NCBI RefSeq assembly: GCF_022919075.1
Contig: NZ_CP095078.1
Span: 3,162,001-3,226,000 of the forward strand
Source: Nocardioides sp. W7
Lineage (GTDB): Bacteria > Actinomycetota > Actinomycetes > Propionibacteriales > Nocardioidaceae
Length of the DNA stretch: 64,000 nt
Reading direction: 5' to 3'
The notes under the pieces were generated by a model. The model saw only the letters and a list, made by a program, of their open reading frames with translations. It was not told where the DNA came from and made no database searches. Shown piece by piece: positions 12,602 to 23,821 of the stretch; the first letter of the stretch is position 1; the number at the start of each line of letters is the position of its first letter. The translations under genes and the position numbers were made by a program.

Positions 12602-14641
12602 ATGACCCCCGCGCCCGAGCAGCCCGAGCTGCTGCCGGGCATGGTCCGGGCGACCGCGAAGGCGTCGCAGGCCAAGGCCCGGGCGACCCGGGAGCGCAAG
12701 GTCGCCGAGGCCGAGATCACCGACGTGCTGCCGGTGGCGCGGGTGCTGGTCGACGTGCCGCTCGCGCACCTGGACCGGCCCTTCGACTATGCCGTCCCGG
12801 TGACGATGGCCGAGGCGGCGCGGCCCGGCGTCCGGGTCAAGGTGCGCTTCGCCGGCCAGGACGTCGACGGCTACCTCGTCGAGCGCGCCGAGCACTCCGA
12901 GCACCCGGGCCGGCTCGCCCCGCTGCGCCGCGTGGTCAGCCCCGAGCCGGTGCTGTCGCCGGCGGTGGCCGCGCTGACCGCCGACGTCGCCGAGCGGTAC
13001 GCCGGCAGCCGCGCCGACGTGCTCCGGCTCGCGGTTCCCGCGCGGCACGCCACCACCGAGAAGGAGCCGTCGCCGGCCCCGCCCGGCCCGGTGCCCGACA
13101 CCGCCGAGGCCGGTCGCGCCGCGTGGGCCGATCTCGAGCACGCCGAGGCGTTCCTCGCCCACCTGAGGACCGGCGGATCGCCCCGGGCGGTGTGGTCGGC
13201 GCCGCCCGGCGCCGACTGGCCGATGCTGCTCGCGCAGGCGGCGGCGACGGCCCTCGCCGGTGGCCGGGGCGCGTTGCTCGTCGTTCCCGACAAGCGTGAC
13301 GTCGTCCGGGTCGACCAGGCCCTGGGCGCGGTGCTGGGGGAGGGCCACCACGTCGCGCTGACCGCCGACTCGGGTCCGGCCCGGCGCTACCGCGACTTCC
13401 TCGCCGTCAGCCGGGGGGTCCGCCGGGTCGTCGTCGGCACCCGCGCGGCGGCCTTCGCGCCGGTGGCCGACCTCGGCCTGGTCGCGATCTGGGACGACGG
13501 CGACGACCTGCACGCCGAGCCGCGTGCGCCGTACCCCCACGCCCGCGAGGTGCTGCTGCTGCGCGCCGAGCGGGAGGGCGCGGCGGCCCTGGTCGGCGGC
13601 TTCGCGCGCACGGTCGAGGCCGACTACCTCCTGCGCACCGGCTGGGCCCGGCCGCTGATGCCCTCCCGCGAGATCGTCCGCTCGGCCCTCACGGTCACCG
13701 TCGCCGGCGCGAGCGACTTCGACGTCCACCGCGACGCGCACGCCCGCGCGGCCCGGATGCCGCTGCAGGTGCGCGACCTGGTGCGCGACGCCCTGACGAC
13801 CGGGCCGGTGCTGGTGCAGACCCCGCGGTCGGGCTACGTCCCGAGCCTGGCCTGCGAGCGGTGCCGCACCCCGGCCCGGTGCGAGACCTGCTCGGGTCCG
13901 CTCGCGCTCTCCGGCCCGACCCGTCCGCCGGCCTGCCGGTGGTGCGGCACCGAGGCCGAGGCCTGGGCCTGCGCGGAGTGCGGGCACCACGGGCTGCGGG
14001 CACCGGTCGTGGGCGACTCGCGTACGGCCGAGGAGCTGGGCCGGTCCTTCCCCGGGGTCCGGGTGCTGACCTCCTCGGGCGACCGGGTGCTCGCCGAGGT
14101 CGACGGGCGTCCCGCGGTGGTGGTCGCGACCCCGGGCGGGGAGCCGGTGGCTGCGGGCGGCTACGCCGCCGTCGTACTGCTCGACGCCTGGCTGGCGCTC
14201 GGCCGCGCGGACCTGCGCACCGACGAGGAGGCGCTGCGGCGCTGGAGCAATGCGGTCGGCCTGGTCCGGCCGGGCGGCCGCGTCCTCGTCGTCGGCGACC
14301 CCGGCCATCCGGCGATCCAGGCGCTGGTGCGGTGGGACCACGCCGGCTTCGCCGAGCGCGAGTCGACCGAGCGGCGGGCCGCCCACCTGCCGCCGGCGTC
14401 GCGGCTGGCCACGATCAGCGGCGACCCCGGCGCCGTCGACGACGCCGTGACCCTGCTCGAGCTGCCGGAGACCGCCGAGGTGCTGGGTCCGGTGGAGACC
14501 GACGAGGGCTCGCGGGTCGTCGTCCGCGTGCCCCGCGCCCGCGGCGTCGACCTGGCCCGCGCGCTCGGGCAGCTGCAGCGGGTGCGCTCGAGCCGCAAGC
14601 TGGACCCTGTCCGGATCCAGGTCGATCCGTACTCCCTCTGA
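12602..14641 (+). CDS. priA: PriA-like replication restart protein lacking helicase motifs
   Basis: 679-residue primosomal protein N' homologue. The N-terminal 3'-DNA-binding domain is recognisable (VDVPLAHLDRPFDYAVP, 50-66), and a zinc-binding insert with paired cysteines (CERC, CETC, CRWC, CAEC) lies at about 417-462. The ATPase core is degenerate. The Walker A region reads SAPPGADW (199-206) instead of GxTGSGKT, and the DEEH box region reads WDDGDDL (297-303). PriA proteins without intact helicase motifs are known in other actinobacteria, so this is a lineage trait rather than a fresh pseudogene. It can probably bind forks but not unwind DNA. TAGAGA (12589-12594) lies 7 nt before the ATG. 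Confidence 0.85.
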   Translation: MTPAPEQPELLPGMVRATAKASQAKARATRERKVAEAEITDVLPVARVLVDVPLAHLDRPFDYAVPVTMAEAARPGVRVKVRFAGQDVDGYLVERAEHSEHPGRLAPLRRVVSPEPVLSPAVAALTADVAERYAGSRADVLRLAVPARHATTEKEPSPAPPGPVPDTAEAGRAAWADLEHAEAFLAHLRTGGSPRAVWSAPPGADWPMLLAQAAATALAGGRGALLVVPDKRDVVRVDQALGAVLGEGHHVALTADSGPARRYRDFLAVSRGVRRVVVGTRAAAFAPVADLGLVAIWDDGDDLHAEPRAPYPHAREVLLLRAEREGAAALVGGFARTVEADYLLRTGWARPLMPSREIVRSALTVTVAGASDFDVHRDAHARAARMPLQVRDLVRDALTTGPVLVQTPRSGYVPSLACERCRTPARCETCSGPLALSGPTRPPACRWCGTEAEAWACAECGHHGLRAPVVGDSRTAEELGRSFPGVRVLTSSGDRVLAEVDGRPAVVVATPGGEPVAAGGYAAVVLLDAWLALGRADLRTDEEALRRWSNAVGLVRPGGRVLVVGDPGHPAIQALVRWDHAGFAERESTERRAAHLPPASRLATISGDPGAVDDAVTLLELPETAEVLGPVETDEGSRVVVRVPRARGVDLARALGQLQRVRSSRKLDPVRIQVDPYSL

Positions 14642-14689
14642 CCCCTGAACCGCCGAGTCAGCACTACTGGTGCTGACTCGGCGAGGGGT
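14641..14689. terminator. Strong hairpin after priA
   Basis: A perfect 14-bp stem CGCCGAGTCAGCAC (14651-14664), 5-nt loop, GTGCTGACTCGGCG (14670-14683), is flanked by a complementary outer ACCCCT/AGGGGT pair. The outer arm begins on the last base of the priA stop. There is no T-tract. Confidence 0.7.
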
Positions 14690-14706
14690 GGGCGCGGGGG
14701 GATCCC

Positions 14707-14712
14707 TAGACT
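14707..14712 (+). promoter_or_regulatory. Predicted leaderless -10 element for def
   Basis: TAGACT lies 6 nt before the def GTG (14719), just after the priA terminator-like hairpin. Confidence 0.5.
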
Positions 14713-14718
14713 GCCGGG

Positions 14719-15264
14719 GTGCCCATCCAACCCATCCGCCTCTTCGGCGACCCGGTCCTCCGCAAGCCTGCGATCGAGGTCGTCGACTTCGACAGGGAGC
14801 TGCACCGGCTCGTCGCCGACCTGACGGACACGATGCTCTCGGCGCCGGGCGCGGGCCTGGCGGCGCCGCAGATCGGCGTCGGTCTCCGGGTCTTCACCTG
14901 GGCGGTGGAGGGCGAGGTGGGCCACCTGGTGAACCCGGTCCTCGACCTCTCCGAGGAACAGCAGGACGGCCCCGAGGGCTGCCTGTCCATCCCGGACCTC
15001 AGCTTCGACTGCAAGCGCGCGCTGCGGGTCGTGGCGCGCGGTTTCGACATGCACGGCGAGCCGGTGACCATCGAGGGGACCGACTACCTCGCTCGGGCGC
15101 TCCAGCACGAGACCGACCACCTCGACGGCGTGCTCTTCGTCGATCGGCTCGACGGCGAGACGCGCAAGGCTGCGATGAAGGCGATCCGCGAGTCGGAGTG
15201 GTTCGGCCTGGAGCGGCCGACGGTCAAGGTCAGCCCGCACCGCACCGGAGGGCTTGGCCTGTGA
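14719..15264 (+). CDS. def: Peptide deformylase
   Basis: Removes the formyl group from nascent N-terminal methionine. The 181-residue product has all three deformylase motifs: [11 protein letters not shown] (about 50-60), EGCLSIP (about 88-94, metal Cys) and QHETDHLDG (about 131-139, HExxH). GTG 14719 begins directly at the family N-terminus ([14 protein letters not shown]), and TAGACT 6 nt upstream suggests a leaderless mRNA. The neighbouring fmt performs the opposing formylation of initiator tRNA, a typical pairing. Confidence 0.97.
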   Translation: MPIQPIRLFGDPVLRKPAIEVVDFDRELHRLVADLTDTMLSAPGAGLAAPQIGVGLRVFTWAVEGEVGHLVNPVLDLSEEQQDGPEGCLSIPDLSFDCKRALRVVARGFDMHGEPVTIEGTDYLARALQHETDHLDGVLFVDRLDGETRKAAMKAIRESEWFGLERPTVKVSPHRTGGLGL

Positions 15265-15277
15265 AGGAGAACTGCTG

Positions 15278-16216
15278 ATGAGACTCGTCTTCGCCGGTAC
15301 CCCCGAGGTCGCCGTCCCCGCCCTCGACGCGATCGCCGCGTCTCGCCACGAGCTGGTCGGTGTGATCACCCGCCCCGACGCCCCGGCCGGGCGCGGGCGG
15401 AAGCTGGTCGCGAGCCCGGTCGCGCAGCGGGCCGCGGAGCTCGGCGTACCCGTGCTGAAGCCGGACCACCCCCGTGACCCCGACTTCCAGGCCGCGCTGC
15501 GCGAGCTCGCGCCCGACTGCTGCCCGGTGGTGGCGTACGGCGCCCTGCTGCCCCAGTCGGCGCTCGACATCCCGTCGCTCGGCTGGGTCAACCTGCACTT
15601 CTCCTGCCTGCCGAACTGGCGCGGGGCGGCACCCGTGCAGCACTCGATCTGGGGCGGGGACGAGGTCACCGGCGCCACGACGTTCCGGATCGTCAAGGAG
15701 ATGGACGCCGGCCCGACGTTCGGCGTGATGACCGAGCGGATCCGGCCCACCGACACCGCCGGTGACCTGCTCGGACGGCTCGCCGAGGGCGGCGCGGGCC
15801 TGCTCGTCACGACCCTCGACCACCTCGAGAACGGCGACATCGAGGCCCGTCCCCAGCCCACCGACGGGGTGAGCATGGCCCCCAAGATCACCGTCGAGGA
15901 CGCCCGCGTCGACTGGACCGAGGCCGCGCCGGCCGTCGACCGTCGGATCCGCGCGTGCACGCCCGCGCCCGGCGCCTGGTCGACGTACGACGGCGAGCGG
16001 ATCAAGCTCGGCCCGGTGCGCGCCGAGCCCGAGGTGACCCTCGCGCCCGGCACCCTCGAGGTGCGCAAGAACGCCGTCCTCGTCGGCACCGGCACCCACG
16101 CGGTCCGGCTCGGCGAGGTGAAGGCGTTCGGCAAGAAGCAGATGCCCGCCGCCGACTGGGCGCGCGGCACCCGGGTCGAGACCGGTGCGGTCTTCGGGGC
16201 GGAACCGCGTGACTGA
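15278..16216 (+). CDS. fmt: Methionyl-tRNA formyltransferase
   Basis: Formylates Met-tRNA(fMet) for initiation. The 312-residue product has the N-terminal formyl-transferase domain with [12 protein letters not shown] (4-15), the active-site [15 protein letters not shown] segment (Asn/His of the SLLP-type motif) and the C-terminal tRNA-binding domain (KFG-like KAFGKKQM near the end). ATG 15278 is preceded by AAGGAGAA (15264-15271), which overlaps the def stop. The end overlaps the next start by 8 nt. Confidence 0.97.
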   Translation: MRLVFAGTPEVAVPALDAIAASRHELVGVITRPDAPAGRGRKLVASPVAQRAAELGVPVLKPDHPRDPDFQAALRELAPDCCPVVAYGALLPQSALDIPSLGWVNLHFSCLPNWRGAAPVQHSIWGGDEVTGATTFRIVKEMDAGPTFGVMTERIRPTDTAGDLLGRLAEGGAGLLVTTLDHLENGDIEARPQPTDGVSMAPKITVEDARVDWTEAAPAVDRRIRACTPAPGAWSTYDGERIKLGPVRAEPEVTLAPGTLEVRKNAVLVGTGTHAVRLGEVKAFGKKQMPAADWARGTRVETGAVFGAEPRD

Positions 16217-16613
16217 GCGCCCCGCCACCCCCGACGACGTCGACGCGATCTGCCGGTCCCTGCCGGAGGTCGAGCTGGGCACGTCGTGGGGCGACGTGCC
16301 GACGTACCTCGTCCGCGGCCGCGGCTTCGTGCTGTTCCGCAAGCCGCACCACTCGGCGATCGACCCCGAGACCGGGGAGGAGTACGACGACCTGCTGGTC
16401 ATCGTCACGCCCACCGAGGTCGAGAAGCAGGCGCTCGTCGACGACGAGCGGCTGCCGTTCTTCACCATCGACCACTTCCGCCGTACCAACGCGGTGCTCG
16501 TGCAGCAGTCGCGCCTCGGCGAGCTGGGTCGCGACGAGCTGGCCGAGATCATCACCGAGGCCTGGGCGGCCCGGGCGCCGAAGAAGCTGGTTCGGGAGCA
16601 CCTCGATGGCTGA
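16209..16613 (+). CDS. MmcQ/YjbR family protein
   Basis: 134-residue protein of the MmcQ/YjbR (DUF419) family, a CyaY-like fold often annotated as DNA-binding without a proven function. The family pattern is visible: [19 protein letters not shown] at the N-terminus, [17 protein letters not shown] and a C-terminal [19 protein letters not shown] helix. GTG 16209 overlaps the end of fmt by 8 nt, and the stop overlaps rsmB by 8 nt, so it is embedded in the fmt-rsmB transcript. Its job in a translation/RNA-modification operon is unknown. Confidence 0.82.
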   Translation: MTERPATPDDVDAICRSLPEVELGTSWGDVPTYLVRGRGFVLFRKPHHSAIDPETGEEYDDLLVIVTPTEVEKQALVDDERLPFFTIDHFRRTNAVLVQQSRLGELGRDELAEIITEAWAARAPKKLVREHLDG

Positions 16614-18003
16614 GCGCTTCCGACGGGGCGGACGCCGCCCGGCCCCGCGCAAGCCGACCGGTCAGCCCGCCGACGCCGCCCGGCTCGCGGCGCTGCGGGT
16701 CCTGCAGGTGGTCCGGGTCGACGACGCCTACGCCAACCTGGCCCTACCCGCCGCGCTCCGCGACCTCGACCTGCACGGCCGCGACGCTGCGTTCGCGACC
16801 GAGCTGGTCTCGGGGACGCTGCGCGGGCAGGGGACGTACGACGCGGTCCTCGCCGCCTGCGTCGACCGGTCGTTGGCCAAGGTCGAGGCCAAGGTGCTCG
16901 ACGCGCTGCGGCTCGGCACCCACCAGCTGCTCGCGATGCGGGTGCCGCCGCACGCGGCGCTCAACACCACGGTCGCCCTGGTCCGCTCCCGGGTCGGCCC
17001 GGGTGCGGCCTCGTTCGCCAACGCGGTGCTGCGCAAGGTCTCCGAGCACGACCTGGAGACCTGGGTCGCTCGGGTCGCGCCCGACACGGCGACCGACCCG
17101 ACCGGCCACGCCGCGGTCGCCTTCAGCCACCCCGCGTGGATCGTCGAGGAGCTGCGCGACGCCGTCGGGCCCGACCAGCTCCATGCCCTGCTGGCCGCCG
17201 ACAACGAGCCGCCGCGGGTGACTCTCGTTGCCCGGCCCGGATGGGCGACCCGTGAGGAGCTGCCGGGCACGCCGACGCCGTACTCGCCGTACGGCGTGGT
17301 GCTGGAGGGTGGCGACCCGGGTGCGGTGCCGGCCGTCGCCGAGGGCCGGGCCGGGGTGCAGGACGAGGGGTCGCAGCTGGTCGCGGTGGCGCTCGCCGCC
17401 GCTCCGCTGACCGGCTCGGACGCGACCTGGCTGGACCTGTGTGCCGGTCCGGGCGGCAAGGCCGCGCTGCTGGCCGCGATCGCCGCCGAGCGGGGCGCGA
17501 GCCTGGTCGCCAACGAGAGCCAGCAGCACCGGGCGCGTCTGGTCGCCCGCGCGACCTCCGGCAGCCCCGGCCTGCTCGGGGTGGTCACCGGCGACGGCAC
17601 CGCCCCGCCGTACCGGCCCGACAGCTTCGACCGCGTCCTCGTCGACGCCCCCTGCACCGGACTCGGCGCGCTCCGGCGCCGGCCGGAGTCCCGCTGGCGC
17701 CGCCGCCCCGAGGACCTCGCCGAGCTGGTGGTTCTGCAGGCCGAGCTGGTCCGCTCCGCGCTGACCCTGGTCCGCCCGGGCGGCGTGGTCCTCTACGCGA
17801 CCTGCTCCCCGGTCCTCGCCGAGACCGCCGGGGTGGTGCAAGCCGTGCTCGCGGGGCGCACCGACGTACTCCTCGAGGACGCCGGTGGGCTGCTCCCGCA
17901 GGTGCCCGACTGCACCGGCCCGCTCCCCGGCACCGTCCAGCTCTGGCCGCACCGGCACGGTACCGACGCCATGTTCCTGGCCCTCCTGCGTCGCGCAGGC
18001 TGA
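16606..18003 (+). CDS. rsmB: 16S rRNA m5C967 methyltransferase (RsmB/Sun family)
   Basis: 465-residue rRNA cytosine-C5 methyltransferase. An N-terminal NusB-like RNA-binding domain (about 25-165; RLAALRVLQVV and SFANAVLRK) is followed by a SAM-dependent domain with LDLCAGPGGKAALLAA (motif I) and the two catalytic cysteines in DAPCTGLG and YATCSP. Cys residues in both motifs IV and VI are as expected for m5C enzymes. It lies downstream of def-fmt as in other bacteria. The 3' end is followed at once by a long palindrome that separates it from a convergent gene. Confidence 0.95.
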   Translation: MAERFRRGGRRPAPRKPTGQPADAARLAALRVLQVVRVDDAYANLALPAALRDLDLHGRDAAFATELVSGTLRGQGTYDAVLAACVDRSLAKVEAKVLDALRLGTHQLLAMRVPPHAALNTTVALVRSRVGPGAASFANAVLRKVSEHDLETWVARVAPDTATDPTGHAAVAFSHPAWIVEELRDAVGPDQLHALLAADNEPPRVTLVARPGWATREELPGTPTPYSPYGVVLEGGDPGAVPAVAEGRAGVQDEGSQLVAVALAAAPLTGSDATWLDLCAGPGGKAALLAAIAAERGASLVANESQQHRARLVARATSGSPGLLGVVTGDGTAPPYRPDSFDRVLVDAPCTGLGALRRRPESRWRRRPEDLAELVVLQAELVRSALTLVRPGGVVLYATCSPVLAETAGVVQAVLAGRTDVLLEDAGGLLPQVPDCTGPLPGTVQLWPHRHGTDAMFLALLRRAG

Positions 18004-18006
18004 CCT

Positions 18007-18134
18007 GTCACTTTCTCGGCGTTTTTCGCGGCGTGTCGTCGAGGAGCTGACGGGTCGATCAGCGAACGCCGTACGCCGGATATCGACCCGTCAGACGTAC
18101 GACGACACGCCGCGATTTCCGCCGAGAAAGTGAC
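18007..18134. repeat. 128-bp palindrome between convergent rsmB and ATPase genes
   Basis: Three successive perfectly paired blocks: GTCACTTTCTCGGCG/CGCCGAGAAAGTGAC (18007-18021, 18120-18134), CGCGGCGTGTCGTCG/CGACGACACGCCGCG (18027-18041, 18100-18114) and CTGACGGGTCGAT/ATCGACCCGTCAG (18047-18059, 18082-18094), with a 22-nt central loop. It could act as a bidirectional terminator but is far longer than needed. Confidence 0.85.
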
Positions 18135-18152
18135 GGGTCGGCGAGGCGTGGG

Positions 18153-18869
18153 TCAGTCCAGGAGGTGGCGCAGGTAGCGCCCGGGGGCGTCGAGGTAGGC
18201 CTTCCAGTGCTGGACCAGCTCCAGCTCGTCCCAGGTGGTACGACGCAGTCCCCACTCGCCGACCTCGAGGATGGTCGCGCCGGGCATGGCGGCGAGCACG
18301 GGGGAGTGGGTCGCGCAGAGGACCTGCCCGCCCGACTCGACCACCCGATGCAGCACCGAGATCAGGCCCAGGCTGGACGAGAACGAGAGGGCCGCCTCCG
18401 GCTCGTCGAGGCAGTAGAAGCCAGGGGAGTCGAAGCGGGTCCGGAGCACCTCCAGGAACGACTCGCCGTGGCTCATCTCGTGATAGCGCGGCCCGCCGCC
18501 GGTCGACTCGCTGAAGGTGTACCAGCCGTGCATCGTCTCCGCACGGAGGAAGAAGCCCCAACGGTTGGAGCCGAGACCGCGCCGCAGCGTGAGGGCCGAC
18601 CCGAGGGACGACTCGGTCGCTCGAGTCGAGTGCCGGCCCTGGTTCGACCCGCCCTCGGGCGAGAGTCCGTAGGCCATCGCGACCGCCTCGACGATCGTCG
18701 ACTTGCCCGAGCCGTTCTCGCCGACCAGGAAGATCACGCCCGGGGGCAGGTCCAGCCCGTCGCGGACCAGCTGGGCCACGGCCGGCACCGTCATCGGCCA
18801 GGCGCGCGTCGCGGGTCGCTGCTCGGGGTCCACCGAGATCCGCACCACCGGCGGCTGGTCGAAGTCCAC
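18153..18869 (-). CDS. AAA family ATPase (ABC/SMC-like, COG3910 type)
   Basis: 238-residue cytosolic P-loop ATPase of the ABC/RecF-like superfamily, with no transporter partner. Walker A is FLVGENGSGKST (47-58), a signature-like segment is SHGESFLEVL, Walker B is FYCLDEPEAAL and the H-loop is CATHSPVL. This order in one short polypeptide resembles the predicted ATPases of COG3910. The GTG start (18869) has TACGGT 6 nt upstream on the minus strand, so it may be leaderless. It is transcribed divergently from the LigD-type polymerase across about 39 bp, which hints at shared regulation and possibly a DNA-end-related role (inference only). Confidence 0.75.
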   Translation of the reverse strand: MDFDQPPVVRISVDPEQRPATRAWPMTVPAVAQLVRDGLDLPPGVIFLVGENGSGKSTIVEAVAMAYGLSPEGGSNQGRHSTRATESSLGSALTLRRGLGSNRWGFFLRAETMHGWYTFSESTGGGPRYHEMSHGESFLEVLRTRFDSPGFYCLDEPEAALSFSSSLGLISVLHRVVESGGQVLCATHSPVLAAMPGATILEVGEWGLRRTTWDELELVQHWKAYLDAPGRYLRHLLD

Positions 18870-18875
18870 GTCCGC

Positions 18876-18902
18876 ACCGTAGTCGGCGACACCCTCTAGA
18901 TT
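18876..18902. promoter_or_regulatory. Divergent leaderless promoters (ATPase and LigD-like genes)
   Basis: On the minus strand TACGGT (18876-18881) stands 6 nt before GTG 18869. On the plus strand TAGATT (18897-18902) stands 6 nt before ATG 18909. The two -10 elements face away from each other within the 39-bp gap. Confidence 0.55.
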
Positions 18903-18908
18903 GCTGAC

Positions 18909-19886
18909 ATGCCGAGCAAGTCACCCGCCGTCGAGATCGAGGTCGACGACAAGGTGGTGCGGGTGAGCAACCCCGACCGGGTCTACTTCCCTCCGACGAG
19001 AGAGGGGCAGAGCGGGGCGACCAAGCTCGACCTGGTCGAGTACTACCTGGCCGTCGGGCCCGGCATCGTCAACGCGCTCTTCGAGCGGCCCTGCATGCTG
19101 CACCGGTTTCCGAAGGGGCTGGCCGGCGAGAAGGTGCACCAGAAGCGGGTCCCGGCCGGTGCGCCGCCGTGGGTCGAGACCGTCCGGCTGCACTTCCCCC
19201 GGTGGAACCGCACCGCCGACGAGCTGTGCGTGACCGAGCTCGCCAGCGTGATCTGGGCGGTGCAGATGTCCACGGTCGAGTTCCACCCGTGGAACAGCCG
19301 ACGTGCGGACACCGAGAGCCCCGACGAGTGGCGTATCGACCTCGACCCCGGGCCGCTGTGCGACTTCGACACGGTGCGCCGGGTCGCCCACGTCGCCCAC
19401 GAGATCCTCGACGAGCTGGGCGCCGTCGGGTTCCCGAAGACGAGCGGCGGCTCCGGGCTGCACGTCTACGTGCGGATCCCGCCCGAGCACGGATTCTCCG
19501 ACGTACGCCGGGCCGCGCTGGCCTTCGCCCGTGAGGTCGAGCGGCGCGCCCCCGACGACGTGACCACGGCCTGGTGGCGCAAGGACCGCGACCCGCACCA
19601 CCTCTTCGTCGACTACAACCAGAACGCCCGTGACCACACCATCGCCGCGGCGTACTCCGTGCGCGGTGTCCCCGACGCCCGCGTCTCCACCCCGATCCGC
19701 TGGGACGAGATCGACGACGTCGACCCCCGCGACTGCACGATCCTCACGGTGCCGGAACGCTTCGCCGAGCTCGGTGACCTGCACGAGGCGATCGACGGGC
19801 ATCCCTTCGACATCGCCGCGCTGTTGGAGTGGGCGGACCGGGACGAGCGAGACGGTGCCGAGATCCCCGACACGCCGGACGACTAA
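18909..19886 (+). CDS. Stand-alone LigD-type DNA polymerase/primase
   Basis: 325-residue archaeo-eukaryotic-primase-like polymerase domain, as found in LigD of bacterial non-homologous end joining, but without ligase or nuclease domains. The metal-binding acidic residues appear in IDLDP (Asp144, Asp146) and VDYNQN (Asp235). The nucleotide-binding TSGGSGLHVYV (178-188) and the FPK/KRVP segments are also present. Mycobacterial PolD/PrimC-type proteins have the same solo arrangement and act in repair synthesis. Its -10 element suggests a leaderless mRNA. No ku gene is in the window. It is followed 37 nt later by furA, possibly linking repair and oxidative stress genes. Confidence 0.88.
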   Translation: MPSKSPAVEIEVDDKVVRVSNPDRVYFPPTREGQSGATKLDLVEYYLAVGPGIVNALFERPCMLHRFPKGLAGEKVHQKRVPAGAPPWVETVRLHFPRWNRTADELCVTELASVIWAVQMSTVEFHPWNSRRADTESPDEWRIDLDPGPLCDFDTVRRVAHVAHEILDELGAVGFPKTSGGSGLHVYVRIPPEHGFSDVRRAALAFAREVERRAPDDVTTAWWRKDRDPHHLFVDYNQNARDHTIAAAYSVRGVPDARVSTPIRWDEIDDVDPRDCTILTVPERFAELGDLHEAIDGHPFDIAALLEWADRDERDGAEIPDTPDD

Positions 19887-19888
19887 TC

Positions 19889-19917
19889 TTGACTAGTTCC
19901 AGAAAAGTCGGCATGCT
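19889..19917 (+). promoter_or_regulatory. furA-katG promoter with possible FurA operator
   Basis: TTGACT (19889-19894), 17 nt, CATGCT (19912-19917); the start codon follows 6 nt later. The A/T-rich segment GACTAGTTCCAGAAAAGTC is bounded by GACT/AGTC and overlaps the -35, where FurA sites lie in other actinobacteria. This is the most A/T-rich stretch nearby. Confidence 0.6.
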
Positions 19918-19923
19918 CTCCCT

Positions 19924-22687
<2,764 letters not shown>

Positions 22688-22712
22688 GTCACCGCTCCAC
22701 CGCACGACCCGC

Positions 22713-22751
22713 GAGAGCCCGGTCGGTCCGTCGAGGACCGGCCGGGCTCTC
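22713..22751 (+). terminator. katG terminator hairpin
   Basis: A 17-nt stem GAGAGCCCGGTCGGTCC / GGACCGGCCGGGCTCTC pairs with one mismatch around a short loop, 25 nt after the katG stop. Confidence 0.75.
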
Positions 22752-22770
22752 CGGCGTCCGGACCGGCACC

Positions 22771-22776
22771 TAGAAT
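22771..22776 (+). promoter_or_regulatory. Predicted leaderless -10 element for rpe
   Basis: TAGAAT lies 8 nt before the rpe GTG (22785) and downstream of the katG terminator. No good -35 was seen. Confidence 0.5.
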
Positions 22777-22784
22777 CGCCGCCC

Positions 22785-23447
22785 GTGGGCCACATCCAGA
22801 TCACCCCGAGCATCCTGAACGCCGACTTCGCCGCCCTGGGCTCGGAGGTGGCGCGCATTCCCAGTGCCGACTGGGTGCACGTCGACGTGATGGACAACCA
22901 CTTCGTCCCCAACCTGACCTTCGGCCCGACGATGGTCGAGGCGCTCGCGCGCAGCACCGACGTACCGCTCGACGCGCACCTGATGATCAACGATCCCGAC
23001 CGGCACGCTCCGACGTACGCCGAGGCGGGCTGCGGCTCGGTCACCTTCCATGTGGAGGCCGCGGCGGCTCCGGTGCGGCTGGCCCGCGAGATCCGTGCCG
23101 CAGGGGCGCGGGCGAGCATGGCGCTGCGGCCGGCGACGCCCGTCGAGCCGTACGAGGACCTGCTGCCCGAGCTCGACATGCTCCTGCTGATGACAGTCGA
23201 GCCCGGCTTCGGCGGTCAGAAGTTCCTCGACCTGGTGCTGCCCAAGATCCGGCGCGCCCGCGCACTGATGGCCAAGCACGGCGTCGAGACCTGGCTGCAG
23301 GTCGACGGCGGCGTCTCGCTGGAGACGATCGAACGCTGCGCCGAGGCCGGCGCCGACGTCTTCGTGGCCGGCTCGGCCGTCTACTCCGCCGACGACCCGG
23401 ACGCGATGGTCGGCGCCCTGCGCTCGGCAGCCGAGGCCGCCCGCTGA
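22785..23447 (+). CDS. rpe: Ribulose-phosphate 3-epimerase
   Basis: Interconverts ribulose 5-phosphate and xylulose 5-phosphate. The 220-residue TIM barrel has the family motifs [13 protein letters not shown] (6-18), [16 protein letters not shown] (metal-binding His/Asp), [16 protein letters not shown] and QVDGGVS, with GSAVY near the C-terminus. GTG 22785 follows a -10 element by 8 nt. In many actinobacteria rpe directly follows rsmB; here about 4.8 kb of other genes lies between them. Confidence 0.97.
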   Translation: MGHIQITPSILNADFAALGSEVARIPSADWVHVDVMDNHFVPNLTFGPTMVEALARSTDVPLDAHLMINDPDRHAPTYAEAGCGSVTFHVEAAAAPVRLAREIRAAGARASMALRPATPVEPYEDLLPELDMLLLMTVEPGFGGQKFLDLVLPKIRRARALMAKHGVETWLQVDGGVSLETIERCAEAGADVFVAGSAVYSADDPDAMVGALRSAAEAAR

Positions 23448-23474
23448 GCCTGCTGCACGGCTGAGGGCAGGATC

Positions 23475-23535
23475 TGCTCGGGCGGCGCGAACGCTCCTCC
23501 ACAGGCGCCGCCCAGGCCCACCCCGGCCCGAGCAG
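23475..23535 (+). terminator. rpe terminator-like nested hairpins
   Basis: CTGCTCGGGC (23475-23484) pairs perfectly with GCCCGAGCAG (23526-23535). Inside it, GGGCGGCGC can pair with GCGCCGCCC-type sequence (23504-23513). It occupies the space between rpe and the riboswitch. Confidence 0.55.
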
Positions 23536-23615
23536 CGAATTCCACGTGGTGAGTGCCACAGCCGAGCGGCAGACGTGATGTGGCAGACTCGGCTCCGACG
23601 AGTTGTGTACAGCTC

Positions 23616-23769
23616 GCGTGCTCTGGGGTCGGTGTAATTCCGAGCCGGCGGTGACTGATCGAGTCCTTCGTGGCTCGCTCGGAAGTCCGCGACCCGATCG
23701 CAGCCAGCGATCGGCTGACCAGGTGAGAATCCTGGACCGACGGTGAAAGTCCGGATGGGAAGCGCACGC
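23616..23769 (+). ncRNA. FMN riboswitch (RFN element)
   Basis: The conserved RFN core is readable: GGGGTCGGTGTAATTCCGAG, CCGGCGGTGA, then GACCCG, GGTGAGAATCC, CCGACGGTGAAAGTCCGGATG and GGAAG. P1 forms from GCGTGC (23616-23621) with GCACGC (23764-23769). It lies in the 414-nt gap upstream of ribD and should switch off riboflavin genes when FMN is abundant. Confidence 0.95.
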
Positions 23770-23772
23770 AAG

Positions 23773-23821
23773 GTGACACGGCGACGCCCCGTCTTCCACG
23801 ACGAGCGCGTCGCGGTGTCAC
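23773..23821 (+). promoter_or_regulatory. Riboswitch expression-platform hairpin
   Basis: GTGACACGGCGACGC (23773-23787) pairs with GCGTCGCGGTGTCAC (23807-23821) with one mismatch. It starts 3 nt after the aptamer P1. No T-tract follows. A second short GTCCG/CGGAC pairing lies next to the ribosome-binding site, so translational control is possible. Confidence 0.65.

Noticed and set aside
18007..18134. CRISPR array at the rsmB palindrome
   Set aside because: A single inverted repeat, not regularly spaced direct repeats; no cas genes nearby.
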